Source: Chitinophagaceae bacterium
GTDB lineage: Bacteria; Bacteroidota; Bacteroidia; Chitinophagales; Chitinophagaceae
Assembly: GCA_947375185.1 (NCBI GenBank)
Contig: CANCEU010000015.1
Span: 1-53,393, forward strand
Direction of reading: 5' to 3'
Length of the DNA stretch: 53,393 bases
The position numbers were made by a program, and so were the translations under genes. Under the pieces are notes generated by a model. It made no database searches, was not told the DNA's origin, and saw only the letters and a program-made list of their open reading frames with translations. Below, piece by piece: positions 8,831-16,520 of this stretch; position 1 is the stretch's first letter, and every line of letters begins with the position of its first letter.

Positions 8831-8860
8831 AAAGCCTGTCACGAAAGTGACAGGCTTTTA
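8831..8860 (+). terminator. Terminator of tRNA-Leu
   Basis: Perfect 12-bp stem AAAGCCTGTCAC (8831-8842) / GTGACAGGCTTT (8847-8858) with a GAAA tetraloop. The tail is only four T in all, so the hairpin may also serve in 3' end processing. Confidence 0.8.
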
Positions 8861-8950
8861 TCATTCAAGACTGCGAATCAAGCTTGCTTGAATGAGCAGG
8901 TGAGAATGATAAAAGCCAAGAAAACGCGCAGCGTTTAGTTGAAAGGCTTT
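8853..8950. repeat. Compound inverted-repeat region downstream of tRNA-Leu
   Basis: This non-coding stretch holds several nested hairpins. GGCTTTTATCATT (8853-8865) pairs perfectly with AATGATAAAAGCC (8905-8917). Inside that, CATTCAAG (8862-8869) pairs with CTTGAATG (8887-8894). AAACGC (8922-8927) pairs with GCGTTT (8930-8935), enclosed by AAAGCC (8912-8917) and GGCTTT (8945-8950). Some pairings exclude the tRNA terminator hairpin. The last hairpin could also terminate the convergent gene ending at 8982. Its identity as a known repeat family is unknown. Confidence 0.6.
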
Positions 8951-8981
8951 GGGTACGCGTCACTCTTCAGAGCGAAGCGAG

Positions 8982-9410
8982 CTAATCTTTCTTAAAGTCC
9001 AATGCCATAATTGGATGCGCCAAAACTCCTTTCAACTCAGCCAAACTACTTTCATTATAGTTACCATCAATATATTCCGAAACCGATTTTGCGTGTTTAG
9101 TTAATTGATTAAAATGACCTGTTGTTTTTTTAGTACCCAAAATAAACAAAGGCACTTTAGGATATTGATTTAATACCTCCCCTAAAGCTTTGTCTATATG
9201 ATGCAGAAAGTTATTAAGTACCGTTTCTTTATGCGCTGATGCATCGGTAAACTGCCCCATTCTGCCAGGCATATCTCTTTCATAAGCTTCGATTGAATCA
9301 GCGCTACTTAACTTAATTTTTTCAAAATTTACTTTATCGTAAATATATAAGTGTACTTCTTTAGCACTTAATAATAGTACCAAATACTTGTATTTATTTT
9401 CGTTTATCAT
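8982..9410 (-). CDS. Small protein resembling one domain of baeRF (bacterial eRF1-like) proteins
   Basis: A 142-residue protein without signal peptide or membrane segment. The pattern NNFLHHIDKALGEVLNQYPKVP (about 66-87), LFILGTKKTTGHFNQLTK and IDGNYNESSLAELKGVLAHPI resembles the central part of baeRF proteins, bacterial relatives of the archaeo-eukaryotic release factor domain, which are usually about 350-400 residues. Here only one such segment is present, so it may be a stand-alone domain form or an eroded gene. The coding frame is intact with an ATG start. The call is a pattern impression and needs a profile search; otherwise hypothetical. It lies downstream of the phosphopantetheinyl transferase gene on the same strand, 77 bases away. 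Confidence 0.5.
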   Translation of the reverse strand: MINENKYKYLVLLLSAKEVHLYIYDKVNFEKIKLSSADSIEAYERDMPGRMGQFTDASAHKETVLNNFLHHIDKALGEVLNQYPKVPLFILGTKKTTGHFNQLTKHAKSVSEYIDGNYNESSLAELKGVLAHPIMALDFKKD

Positions 9411-9487
9411 AACACGTAATTTATTGTACCCTAAAGTGACAACTTATTAAATGCAAATGCTATGACTTAACTCATAATAAACTATGA

Positions 9488-10123
9488 TTATCGGCTTTCT
9501 GTAAAACAAGTGACGCAAATATAATCGGAACCAAAATGATATTCCAAATTTACTTTTTTCTCTATTCCCTTATGTAATATTTGAGCTTCCACTAATCCCC
9601 TATTTTCATTTGCGATAGACAATACATTAAAATGGTTTGCAAAATCAATCCCTAATTGTTCATGCTGCTTGTACATTGCTTCCTTAGCTGCCCAAAAAAA
9701 AGCCATTTGTTGTAGTTGATCTGCTTCGGACAGTTGAGCAATCATCCCCTTTTCCGTTTCATTTAAAAACTTATGTGCCACTTTTAAAATACGAGGATGT
9801 ATTATTTCAATATCAATACCAATTGGATCCGTATCGCTAACTGCTACTGCTGCATATCCCTTGCAATGTGAAAAAGAAAAATGAAAAGGAACACCTTGCA
9901 GATAGGGCTTCCCATTATCCGCCATCACGATTTTATTTAAATCAGCCTCGGGCATCATTAATTTAAACAATAACCTCACCGCCAGATGTTGTATTTTACG
10001 CTCTTCGTTTTGAATATCTACCGCTAATTTCACATCCGTTTCAAAAAATGAAACTGGCTCTGTAATTGACCAAATGGCCAAATGTCGGGTGTCGTTAATA
10101 TTTTGTTGATAAAAGAAAGGCAT
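9488..10123 (-). CDS. 4'-phosphopantetheinyl transferase family protein
   Basis: Transfers the phosphopantetheine arm of CoA to a carrier-protein serine, activating acyl or peptidyl carrier proteins. I chose the start at 10123 (MPFFYQQ), giving 211 residues, because the longer frame to 10186 would reach to 12 bases from the dcd start and adds 21 unconserved residues. Family motifs are clear: NGKPYL, then FHFSFSHCKGYAAVAVS, GIDIEII (magnesium-binding acidic residues) and FWAAKEAMYK (the W-x-x-KEA motif). It is divergent from dcd across a 75-base gap. No carrier protein or synthase lies nearby, so its target could be the fatty-acid ACP or an unlinked pathway. Confidence 0.87.
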   Translation of the reverse strand: MPFFYQQNINDTRHLAIWSITEPVSFFETDVKLAVDIQNEERKIQHLAVRLLFKLMMPEADLNKIVMADNGKPYLQGVPFHFSFSHCKGYAAVAVSDTDPIGIDIEIIHPRILKVAHKFLNETEKGMIAQLSEADQLQQMAFFWAAKEAMYKQHEQLGIDFANHFNVLSIANENRGLVEAQILHKGIEKKVNLEYHFGSDYICVTCFTESR

Positions 10124-10198
10124 AAAAAAAAGCTTTGAGTTAGATTGCACCGCGGTTAACGCTGCAAAATAAACATAAATACACATAAAAAATAGAAG

Positions 10199-10735
10199 AT
10201 GATTTTATCCGATTCAAGAATATTAGAAGAAATCGCAAAAGGAACTATCAAAATTGAGCCCTATGATCGTAAGGATTTAGGAAGTAATAGTTATGATGTT
10301 CATTTGGGAAAATGGTTGGCAACTTATGACAATCAAATTTTAGATGCAAAGGCGCACAACACCATTTCTTATTTTGAAATTCCTGATGAAGGATTTGTAT
10401 TAGAACCATCTGGCTTTTATTTAGGTGTGACCTTGGAATATACGGAGACACATGCACATGTTCCATTTTTAGAAGGCAAGTCATCTACTGGTCGCTTAGG
10501 TATTGACATTCATGCAACAGCGGGAAAAGGAGATGTAGGATTTTGTGGTTATTGGACTTTAGAAATTTCTGTTAAACAACCTGTACGCATTTATAAAGGC
10601 ATGCCAATTGGACAATTAATTTATTTCCCAGTTGATGGTGAAATTGAAATTGCTTACAACAAAAAAACAAATGCTAAATATAGTGGGCAACCCGAAAAGC
10701 CTATTGAGAGTATGATGTGGAAGAATCAATTTTAA
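10199..10735 (+). CDS. dcd: dCTP deaminase
   Basis: Deaminates dCTP to dUTP, the entry to thymidylate synthesis. The 178-residue trimeric-type enzyme has the family core GKSSTGRLGIDIHATAGKGDVGF (about 93-115) and GYWTLEISV, with E122 the catalytic glutamate. The conserved C-terminal segment YNKKTNAKYSGQ supplies nucleotide contacts. The dUTPase-like motif is also compatible with a bifunctional deaminase/dUTPase, which this sequence alone does not exclude. A terminator shared with the convergent DUF3810 gene follows. Confidence 0.93.
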   Translation: MILSDSRILEEIAKGTIKIEPYDRKDLGSNSYDVHLGKWLATYDNQILDAKAHNTISYFEIPDEGFVLEPSGFYLGVTLEYTETHAHVPFLEGKSSTGRLGIDIHATAGKGDVGFCGYWTLEISVKQPVRIYKGMPIGQLIYFPVDGEIEIAYNKKTNAKYSGQPEKPIESMMWKNQF

Positions 10736-10765
10736 AACTCATTGTTAACTAAATTATTTTAAATC

Positions 10766-10797
10766 AAAATCCTTAGTAATCTCTAAGGATTTTTTTT
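10766..10797. terminator. Terminator of dcd, overlapping the 3' end of the DUF3810 gene
   Basis: Perfect 11-bp stem AAAATCCTTAG (10766-10776) / CTAAGGATTTT (10783-10793), loop TAATCT, then four more T. The right arm encodes the stop codon (TAG, minus strand, 10783-10785) and last codons of the convergent gene. The left A-run could give some activity on the minus strand too. Confidence 0.82.
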
Positions 10798-11901
10798 ATG
10801 CGCATATGCCAAAGCCCATAACAAAACATCGTTATAACTTTCAATCCCATTAGCTTGTTTATTCCATTTCAAAAACTGACTATACAATTGTGTAGTTCCT
10901 GGAATTTGCAATTCCTGTTTCCGCATAAAAAATGCGCTAATTCGCTTTCTATCTGCTAAAACAGTTGGGCTTATTAATTGCTTATTTCTAGCTATCACAT
11001 ATTGAAATTGTGTGGAGTCTCCTCTCTTCGCAATAAGCAATAACTGTGCATTTTGGGCATAGGTAAATAATTGCAATTGAGTCGCATACTGAAACAATGG
11101 ATCCTTTGATTCAACTCCAATAACATATGCTATAAAATTTGCTTCGGCTTCGGAGGCATAGCCTAATTGATGTGCTATTTCATGACTTATGGTAAATGGT
11201 AGTGTCAATACAGGCAAGTCAGCTCTAACTATTGCCTCTCCTGTGAATGGCTGATAAAATGCGGTATAGCCGACATAGTCACCCCAGCTTGGGAAATATG
11301 CCTTTTTCAAACTCGGCTTTTGGTATTGTAAAAACGGATAATGCATGGTTATGTCCGCATATGCTGCCTGCGTCTTTAAAAAAATGTCTTGTATTTGTAA
11401 TTTTTGGAAACTTGAATCAATAAGTTTCGGCCTAGTTTGATTCATTTGCTGAATTAAAACTAGACTCAAGCTATCCATTTGCGCCTCAGTATAACTAACA
11501 ACTTCCTGCATATGAAAGTCTCTAGCAGGTGTCTCTTTTTGGTAGTTTAACCCCCAAATTAGTTGAAAAAAAATATATAATTTAACCCCTCCATTGAAAA
11601 CCCTAATAATTAAGTGGAGATAGAAAGTACTGGAAGAAACAGGCGCTTTTATTTTGACAATAAGCTTAAATATATTGATTATCAATAAGATACAAATAAT
11701 TATATATACCCACTCCCCAATAGCAAAATTTATTTTACCGAAAAATAACCTTAAGAGATAGGCAATTGGTGCAAAGATGTATGGTAAATAATAATTGGAA
11801 ATCAAGGATTTAGAACATCCAAAAACAAAAATAGTTAGGGCAAGTAAATACCTTTTGAAGTTCCATGGCAATTTTTGACCTAATTTTGTGGCTTCGAACA
11901 T
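10783..11901 (-). CDS. DUF3810 membrane-anchored metallopeptidase-like protein
   Basis: A 372-residue protein with three N-terminal membrane segments (about 18-36, 40-56 and 64-84) and one possible further segment near 100-116. The large C-terminal domain carries HEIAHQLGY (H240, E241, H244) followed by SEAEANF (E253), the HExxH...E arrangement of a zinc metallopeptidase. DUF3810 is typical of Bacteroidota and Firmicutes, and no substrate is established. The active-site side would be extracytoplasmic if the third segment exits the membrane, which I infer only from hydrophobicity. Its stop codon lies within the dcd terminator hairpin. Confidence 0.88.
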   Translation of the reverse strand: MFEATKLGQKLPWNFKRYLLALTIFVFGCSKSLISNYYLPYIFAPIAYLLRLFFGKINFAIGEWVYIIICILLIINIFKLIVKIKAPVSSSTFYLHLIIRVFNGGVKLYIFFQLIWGLNYQKETPARDFHMQEVVSYTEAQMDSLSLVLIQQMNQTRPKLIDSSFQKLQIQDIFLKTQAAYADITMHYPFLQYQKPSLKKAYFPSWGDYVGYTAFYQPFTGEAIVRADLPVLTLPFTISHEIAHQLGYASEAEANFIAYVIGVESKDPLFQYATQLQLFTYAQNAQLLLIAKRGDSTQFQYVIARNKQLISPTVLADRKRISAFFMRKQELQIPGTTQLYSQFLKWNKQANGIESYNDVLLWALAYAHKKNP

Positions 11902-11933
11902 CTTATAAATTATAGTGTAAAATTAGGATAAAC

Positions 11934-11964
11934 TTTGTCTTTTCATTGGTTTTTACTAACTTTG
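11934..11964 (+). promoter_or_regulatory. Promoter of the yceD-rpmF-plsX operon
   Basis: TTTG (11934-11937), exactly 19 bases, TAACTTTG (11957-11964): a perfect match to the Bacteroidota primary sigma consensus TTTG-N19-TAnnTTTG. The box ends 20 nt before the yceD ATG, giving a leader of about 14 nt. Confidence 0.85.
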
Positions 11965-11984
11965 CCAACCCTTAAAGTACGGTT

Positions 11985-12545
11985 ATGGGCCAGAACAGAA
12001 CATTTGAAATACCATTTGTAGGTTTAACGGCCGGCGAACATGAGTTCGAATACCATATAGAGGATAAGTTCTTTAATGATTTTGGGCCTCAGGAATTTAG
12101 TAATTGTGACACTAAAATCAAGCTGAAATTGGATAAGCATCAAGGCTTTATGCAATTACATTTTGATGTAGATGGCAAGGTTGATACACAATGTGATCGT
12201 TGCGGTAATCCCCTAACGGTTCAGTTGTGGGATGAGTTTAATTTAATCATTAAACTTGTTGATGAACCCGACACAATGAACAGCCAAGAGGAAGATCCAG
12301 ACATCTACTACATTGATAGAAACGAAAGTCATATCACCGTAGCAGCCTGGATTTATGAATTCATTACTTTAAGTTTTCCGATTCAACATATTTGTCCGGA
12401 AAATGAAAAAGGCGAATCCACCTGCAATCAAAAAGCTTTGGCTGAATTGCAAAAACTCATGTCTGCTCCTTTGGAGACAAGAAATGAAAATTTGTGGAAA
12501 GGCTTAGAGCAGTTTAAAGAAGGACTTGATAAAGAATCGGAATAG
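11985..12545 (+). CDS. yceD: YceD (DUF177) family protein
   Basis: A 186-residue protein of the YceD family, found next to rpmF in most bacteria and implicated in 23S rRNA accumulation. The family region is seen in LDKHQGFMQLHFDVDGKVD followed by CDRCGNPL (C70, C73). A second pair, C137 and C147 (HICPENEKGESTC), could complete a metal site. It is the first gene of yceD-rpmF-plsX, with a perfect upstream promoter and 47 bases to rpmF. Confidence 0.9.
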   Translation: MGQNRTFEIPFVGLTAGEHEFEYHIEDKFFNDFGPQEFSNCDTKIKLKLDKHQGFMQLHFDVDGKVDTQCDRCGNPLTVQLWDEFNLIIKLVDEPDTMNSQEEDPDIYYIDRNESHITVAAWIYEFITLSFPIQHICPENEKGESTCNQKALAELQKLMSAPLETRNENLWKGLEQFKEGLDKESE

Positions 12546-12592
12546 TTGATAAAGTTGAAATAAAATAAAAGTAAAAATTTAAAACATAAGAG

Positions 12593-12787
12593 ATGCCTAA
12601 TCCTAAACGCAGACACTCACAACAACGTAGTGCAAAAAGAAGAACTCACTATGTAGCACAAGAAGTAACATTAAGCACTGATGGTACAACTGGAGAAATC
12701 CACGTTCGTCACCGTGCGCATGTTCAAGAAGGTAAATTGTACTACAAAGGAAAATTAGTAGCTGAAAAAGCGCCTTTAAAAGCATAA
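12593..12787 (+). CDS. rpmF: 50S ribosomal protein bL32
   Basis: A 64-residue large-subunit ribosomal protein with the standard start MPNPKRRHSQQRSAKRR. It has no cysteine, so it is the zinc-independent form; zinc-binding L32 paralogues carry two CxxC-like pairs. The HVRHRAHVQEGKLYYKGK region replaces the zinc ribbon. It lies between yceD and plsX, with the plsX start 3 bases after its stop. Confidence 0.97.
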   Translation: MPNPKRRHSQQRSAKRRTHYVAQEVTLSTDGTTGEIHVRHRAHVQEGKLYYKGKLVAEKAPLKA

Positions 12788-12790
12788 TTA

Positions 12791-13732
12791 ATGAATATCG
12801 GTATAGATATGATGGGTGGTGATTTTGCGCCACTGGAAGCTGTAAAAGGTGTCCAACAATATCTTTCTAGTTCCGAGCACAATATATTTTGCATAGGTGA
12901 AGAAACCCTGTTGAAAGAACTATTTCAACAACACGGGGTGTCTTCACCTTTTTTGCATATTGTACATGCCCCAGAAACAATTGGTTATCATGAACATCCT
13001 ACTAAAGCATTAAGAGAAAAACCTAATTCATCAATTGCAATAGGATTTAAATTATTAGCCGAAGGCTCCATTGATGCATTTGGAAGTGCGGGTAATACCG
13101 GTGCCATGTTAGTTGGAGCTATGTTCAGTATTAAACCTATTAAAGGGGTAATGCGACCAACAATTGCCTCTTTACTTCCTAAGTTGGAAGGCAAAACGGG
13201 TATACTTGTTGATGTTGGTTTAAATGCCGACTGTAAACCAGAACAATTAAATCAGTTTGCCATTTTAGGCAATTTATATGCCAAGCATATTCTCCATATT
13301 GAAAATCCAAAAGTTGGTTTATTGAATATGGGTGAAGAAGAAGGCAAGGGAAATGCTTTAGCCCAAGCAACCTATCCTGTATTAAAAGAAAATTCCCATA
13401 TCCAATTTATGGGTAATGTTGAAGGACGTGATTTATTCAATGATAAGGCAGACGTAATTGTTTGTGATGGTTTCACTGGTAACATTGTATTAAAAACAGC
13501 CGAGGCTATGTATGATGCTGCTGTGCATCAAGGTTTGGGTGACGATTCTTTTTTTAGTCGTTATCATTTCGAACATTATGGCGGAACACCTATATTGGGT
13601 GTAAACAAGCCAGTAATTATCGCTCATGGCATAAGCAATGCAAAAGCATTTTGCAATATGCTCAAGTTGGAAGAAAAAATGATTGAATCAAAATTCTGCG
13701 AAATCATTACTTCTAATTTCGAGAATCTATAA
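12791..13732 (+). CDS. plsX: Phosphate acyltransferase PlsX
   Basis: Makes acyl-phosphate from acyl-ACP for the PlsX/PlsY route to phosphatidic acid at the membrane. The 313-residue length is standard. Family signatures include GIDMMGGDFAP at the N-terminus, HAPETIGYHEHP, GFGSAGNTGAMLVG-like DAFGSAGNTGAMLVG, and VCDGFTGNIVLKTAEA near 215-230. It is 3 bases from rpmF and very likely cotranscribed. The gene usually following it, fabH, is absent here; the next gene is fbaA. Confidence 0.96.
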   Translation: MNIGIDMMGGDFAPLEAVKGVQQYLSSSEHNIFCIGEETLLKELFQQHGVSSPFLHIVHAPETIGYHEHPTKALREKPNSSIAIGFKLLAEGSIDAFGSAGNTGAMLVGAMFSIKPIKGVMRPTIASLLPKLEGKTGILVDVGLNADCKPEQLNQFAILGNLYAKHILHIENPKVGLLNMGEEEGKGNALAQATYPVLKENSHIQFMGNVEGRDLFNDKADVIVCDGFTGNIVLKTAEAMYDAAVHQGLGDDSFFSRYHFEHYGGTPILGVNKPVIIAHGISNAKAFCNMLKLEEKMIESKFCEIITSNFENL

Positions 13733-13757
13733 TTTTCCCTACTTTTTTAATGTGCGT

Positions 13758-13790
13758 ATCCCCTTCTATTTTGGGGATTATTTTACCTTA
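13758..13790 (+). terminator. Weak terminator after plsX
   Basis: ATCCCC (13758-13763) and GGGGAT (13773-13778) form a 6-bp stem, followed by an AT-rich stretch with TATTTTA and a second TATTTTA. There is no strong T-run, so termination may be partial. Confidence 0.4.
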
Positions 13791-13831
13791 TTTTACCCCT
13801 TTAGGCTAACATCCGTTTGCGGCATAAATTG

Positions 13832-13839
13832 TATATTTG
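13832..13839 (+). promoter_or_regulatory. -7 box of fbaA
   Basis: Perfect TATATTTG, ending 18 nt before the ATG. There is no good -33 match at N19; a TTTG at 13816-13819 is too close at 12 bases. Confidence 0.55.
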
Positions 13840-13857
13840 TAGTTCAATAATTAAACT

Positions 13858-14925
13858 ATGAGCAAGTACCGATCAGGTGTTTTATTCGGCAAAGAATTAG
13901 AAACTTTGTACAATGATGCAAAAGCAAACAATTTTGCCATCCCAGCAGTTAATACTACTGGTACAGATACAATCAATGCGGCAATTGAAACAGCAGCAAA
14001 ATTAAAATCTCCAATTATTATTCAATTTTCAAATGGTGGTGCACAATTTATTGCAGGGAAAGGCATGCCAAATGATAATTTACAAGCTAATATTCAAGGT
14101 GCTATTGCAGGCGCTTTACACGTTCATCAAGTTGCTAAATATTACGACGTGCCAGTTGTATTACATACCGATCACGCTGCTAAAAAATGGTTGCCATGGA
14201 TTAGCGCATTAATTGATGAAAGTGAAAAATATTTCAAATTACACGGACAACCTTTGTTCAGCTCCCATATGTTAGATTTGTCTGAGGAACCAATTGAAGA
14301 AAATATACAAACATCAGTTGAATTTTTCAAACGTATGGCTCCATTAGGAATGGGTATAGAAATTGAATTAGGTGTAACAGGTGGTGAAGAAGATGGCGTT
14401 GATAACAGTGGTGTTGAAAACGACAAATTATACACGCAACCAGAACATGTTGCATACGCTTACACTGAATTAGGGAAAGTAGGTAATTTATTTACAGTTG
14501 CTGCGGCATTTGGAAACGTACATGGTGTATATAGCCCAGGCAATGTTGAATTAAAACCTGAAATTTTACACAACAGCCAATTGCATATTGAGAAAACATT
14601 AGGTACTGCACCTAAGCCTGTATACTTTGTATTCCATGGTGGATCTGGTTCACCTCAAAATCAAATTAGAGAAGCAATTGGATATGGTGCTATCAAAATG
14701 AATTTGGATACCGATTTGCAATGGGCTTTCTGGGAAGGTATTTTAGGATACTATAAAAAGAATGAAGCTTATTTACAAACTCAATTAGGTAATCCAGAAG
14801 GAGCTGATAAGCCAAATAAAAAATACTACGATCCAAGAGTTTGGTTAAGAAAAGGAGAAGAGTCTTTTATTAAGAGATTAGAACAATCTTTTGAGGATTT
14901 AAACTGTATTAACAGAAACGCATAA
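13858..14925 (+). CDS. fbaA: Fructose-bisphosphate aldolase, class II
   Basis: Zinc-dependent aldolase that splits fructose 1,6-bisphosphate in glycolysis and joins the trioses in gluconeogenesis. The 355-residue length and sequence fit the FbaA subgroup (class IIA). Visible are the metal and catalytic residues in LHTDHA (D105, H106), GVTGGEEDG (the second metal-binding loop), and FHGGSGS (phosphate loop). It has its own -7 box and a strong terminator, so it is a single-gene unit between plsX and accD. Confidence 0.97.
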   Translation: MSKYRSGVLFGKELETLYNDAKANNFAIPAVNTTGTDTINAAIETAAKLKSPIIIQFSNGGAQFIAGKGMPNDNLQANIQGAIAGALHVHQVAKYYDVPVVLHTDHAAKKWLPWISALIDESEKYFKLHGQPLFSSHMLDLSEEPIEENIQTSVEFFKRMAPLGMGIEIELGVTGGEEDGVDNSGVENDKLYTQPEHVAYAYTELGKVGNLFTVAAAFGNVHGVYSPGNVELKPEILHNSQLHIEKTLGTAPKPVYFVFHGGSGSPQNQIREAIGYGAIKMNLDTDLQWAFWEGILGYYKKNEAYLQTQLGNPEGADKPNKKYYDPRVWLRKGEESFIKRLEQSFEDLNCINRNA

Positions 14926-14938
14926 ACAAAATTTTAAC

Positions 14939-14980
14939 ACAGCCACCAGTCGTAATAGAATGGTGGCTGTTTATTTTTTT
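14939..14980 (+). terminator. Terminator of fbaA
   Basis: Perfect 10-bp stem ACAGCCACCA (14939-14948) / TGGTGGCTGT (14961-14970) with a 12-nt loop, then TTATTTTTTT. It starts 13 nt after the stop codon. Confidence 0.9.
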
Positions 14981-15036
14981 ATACTTTTATAGTTCAAAAT
15001 AGTTTTAGAAACGATTGCTCACTTAAATGCCCCACT

Positions 15037-15954
15037 ATGAGAAACAGAGAAGAAGATATTGAAGTGAATTTAACCGGAGACGAATCTACTAGTAATGAAA
15101 CTGGAAAACCTAGATGGTTTAAGAGAATTAAAAGAGGAATTACTACTCCAACAGCTGACAAAAAAGAAACACCCGAAGGTTTGTGGTCAAAATGCCCAAC
15201 CTGTAATCATATTTGCACTAGCACCGAATTAAAGGAAAGCCTGTACATATGTCCTAAATGTAACCATCATCACCGAATTGGTAGTGATGAATATTTTGAA
15301 ATGCTTTTTGATGAACAACAATATGAAGTGCTATATGACAATATTGTTAGCAAGGATGCATTAAACTTTACTGACCTTAAAAATTATCAAAAACGTTTAG
15401 ACGAAATACATTCTAAAACTGATTTGAAAGATTCTATGCGCGTAGGCGTTGGTAAAATGAATGGTGAAGGTTATGTTGTTGCTTGTATGGACTTTGAATT
15501 TATTGGAGGGTCACTTGGAAGTGTAATGGGTGAAAAATTTGCAAGAGCAGTTGACTATTGTATAGCCAATCACCTACCCTTTTTAGTAATCAGCAAGAGT
15601 GGTGGTGCACGTATGATGGAAAGTGCATTTAGCTTAATGCAATTAGCAAAAACAAGTGGGAAATTGTCCCAATTGAGCGATGCTAAATTGCCTTTCATCT
15701 CTTTATTAACTGACCCTACCTTTGGCGGTATCTCAGCCAGCTTTGGTATGTTAGGTGATATAAATATTGCAGAGCCTGGGGCACTTATTGGATTTGCGGG
15801 ACCAAGGGTAATTAAAGAAACCATCAAAAAAGATTTGCCTGCAGGATTCCAAAGAAGCGAATTTTTACTAGATCATGGGTTCCTTGATTTCATCGTAGAT
15901 CGAAAGGAATTAAAGAATAAATTATCCGAAGTAGCCTACTTATTCAGAAACTAA
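15037..15954 (+). CDS. accD: Acetyl-CoA carboxylase carboxyltransferase subunit beta
   Basis: Moves the carboxyl group from carboxybiotin to acetyl-CoA with AccA, the first step of fatty acid synthesis. Over 305 residues, the zinc ribbon is formed by C53, C56, C72 and C75 (CPTC...CPKC). The crotonase-like domain follows, with [18 protein letters not shown] and [17 protein letters not shown] then [13 protein letters not shown]. AccA is not in this window. The start codon at 15037 is preceded by TAGTTTTA (15000-15007), a 7-of-8 -7 box at 29 nt. Its terminator abuts the smpB start codon. Confidence 0.96.
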   Translation: MRNREEDIEVNLTGDESTSNETGKPRWFKRIKRGITTPTADKKETPEGLWSKCPTCNHICTSTELKESLYICPKCNHHHRIGSDEYFEMLFDEQQYEVLYDNIVSKDALNFTDLKNYQKRLDEIHSKTDLKDSMRVGVGKMNGEGYVVACMDFEFIGGSLGSVMGEKFARAVDYCIANHLPFLVISKSGGARMMESAFSLMQLAKTSGKLSQLSDAKLPFISLLTDPTFGGISASFGMLGDINIAEPGALIGFAGPRVIKETIKKDLPAGFQRSEFLLDHGFLDFIVDRKELKNKLSEVAYLFRN

Positions 15955-15987
15955 GCATTTCTATTTCTTAACTAGGCATACTTATAC

Positions 15988-15995
15988 TACTTTTG
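15988..15995 (+). promoter_or_regulatory. -7 box of smpB
   Basis: Perfect TACTTTTG; TTTC (15964-15967) lies 20 bases upstream as a partial -33. The expected start near 16002 falls inside the accD terminator hairpin, so the smpB leader would be about 25 nt. Confidence 0.5.
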
Positions 15996-15996
15996 T

Positions 15997-16026
15997 TGTC
16001 CCAGCCGTAAGACTGGGACATTTTTT
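15997..16026 (+). terminator. Terminator of accD, directly before the smpB start codon
   Basis: Perfect 8-bp stem TGTCCCAG (15997-16004) / CTGGGACA (16013-16020), loop CCGTAAGA, then six T (16021-16026). The smpB ATG begins at 16027, the base after the T-run. Confidence 0.85.
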
Positions 16027-16491
16027 ATGGCGAAATCAAAAGCATTACCAGCTAAAGAATTAAACAATAGGCAAGCCTATTTTAATTACAACATAGAAGA
16101 CAAATATGTTGCCGGCATGGTATTGCTAGGAACGGAAGTAAAATCAATAAGAGAAGGTAAAGTAAGTTTCAATGACTCCTTTTGTTTTTTCGACAGAGGC
16201 GAATTATGGGTGCGTAGTTTATATATTAACGCCTACTCTCACGGTTCAGCAAACAATCATATCGAAGTACATGATCGAAAATTATTGCTAGAAAAAAGAG
16301 AGTTAAAGAAGATTGAAGGCAAGGTAAAAGAAAAAGGATTTACAATTGTTCCATTGCGAATATTCTTTAATGAAAAACATTACGCGAAATTAGAGATTGG
16401 TATTGGCAAGGGTAAGAAAGAATTTGACAAACGTGAAACCATCAAGAACCGTGATGTTGACAAAGAGATTAAGCGCTTGTTAAAACGATAA
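16027..16491 (+). CDS. smpB: SsrA-binding protein SmpB
   Basis: Partner of tmRNA in trans-translation, delivering it to stalled ribosomes. The 154-residue length is usual. Family motifs: NRQAYFNYNIEDKYVAGMVL then GTEVKSIREGKVSFNDSF, EVHDRKLLLEKREL, and the basic C-terminal tail KKEFDKRETIKNRDVDKEIKRLLKR, which inserts in the decoding centre. It has no Shine-Dalgarno sequence because the bases before the ATG are the T-run of the accD terminator. tmRNA (ssrA) itself is not in this window. Confidence 0.96.
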   Translation: MAKSKALPAKELNNRQAYFNYNIEDKYVAGMVLLGTEVKSIREGKVSFNDSFCFFDRGELWVRSLYINAYSHGSANNHIEVHDRKLLLEKRELKKIEGKVKEKGFTIVPLRIFFNEKHYAKLEIGIGKGKKEFDKRETIKNRDVDKEIKRLLKR

Positions 16492-16520
16492 TAATTCAAA
16501 TAGTATATGAGTTATTGTAA

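Noticed and set aside
8670..8864. Minus-strand ORF of 64 codons across tRNA-Leu
   Set aside because: It is the antisense of the tRNA gene and both terminators; its translation (with EEIRTPTPGCG) is the usual artefact from a leucine tRNA.
10124..10186. Longer start for the phosphopantetheinyl transferase
   Set aside because: Adds 21 unconserved residues and fills most of the divergent promoter region with dcd.
10124..10198. TTGCA...TGCAA and ACCGCGGT palindromes between the transferase gene and dcd
   Set aside because: Short repeats in a 75-base gap with no second example in the window; could be chance.
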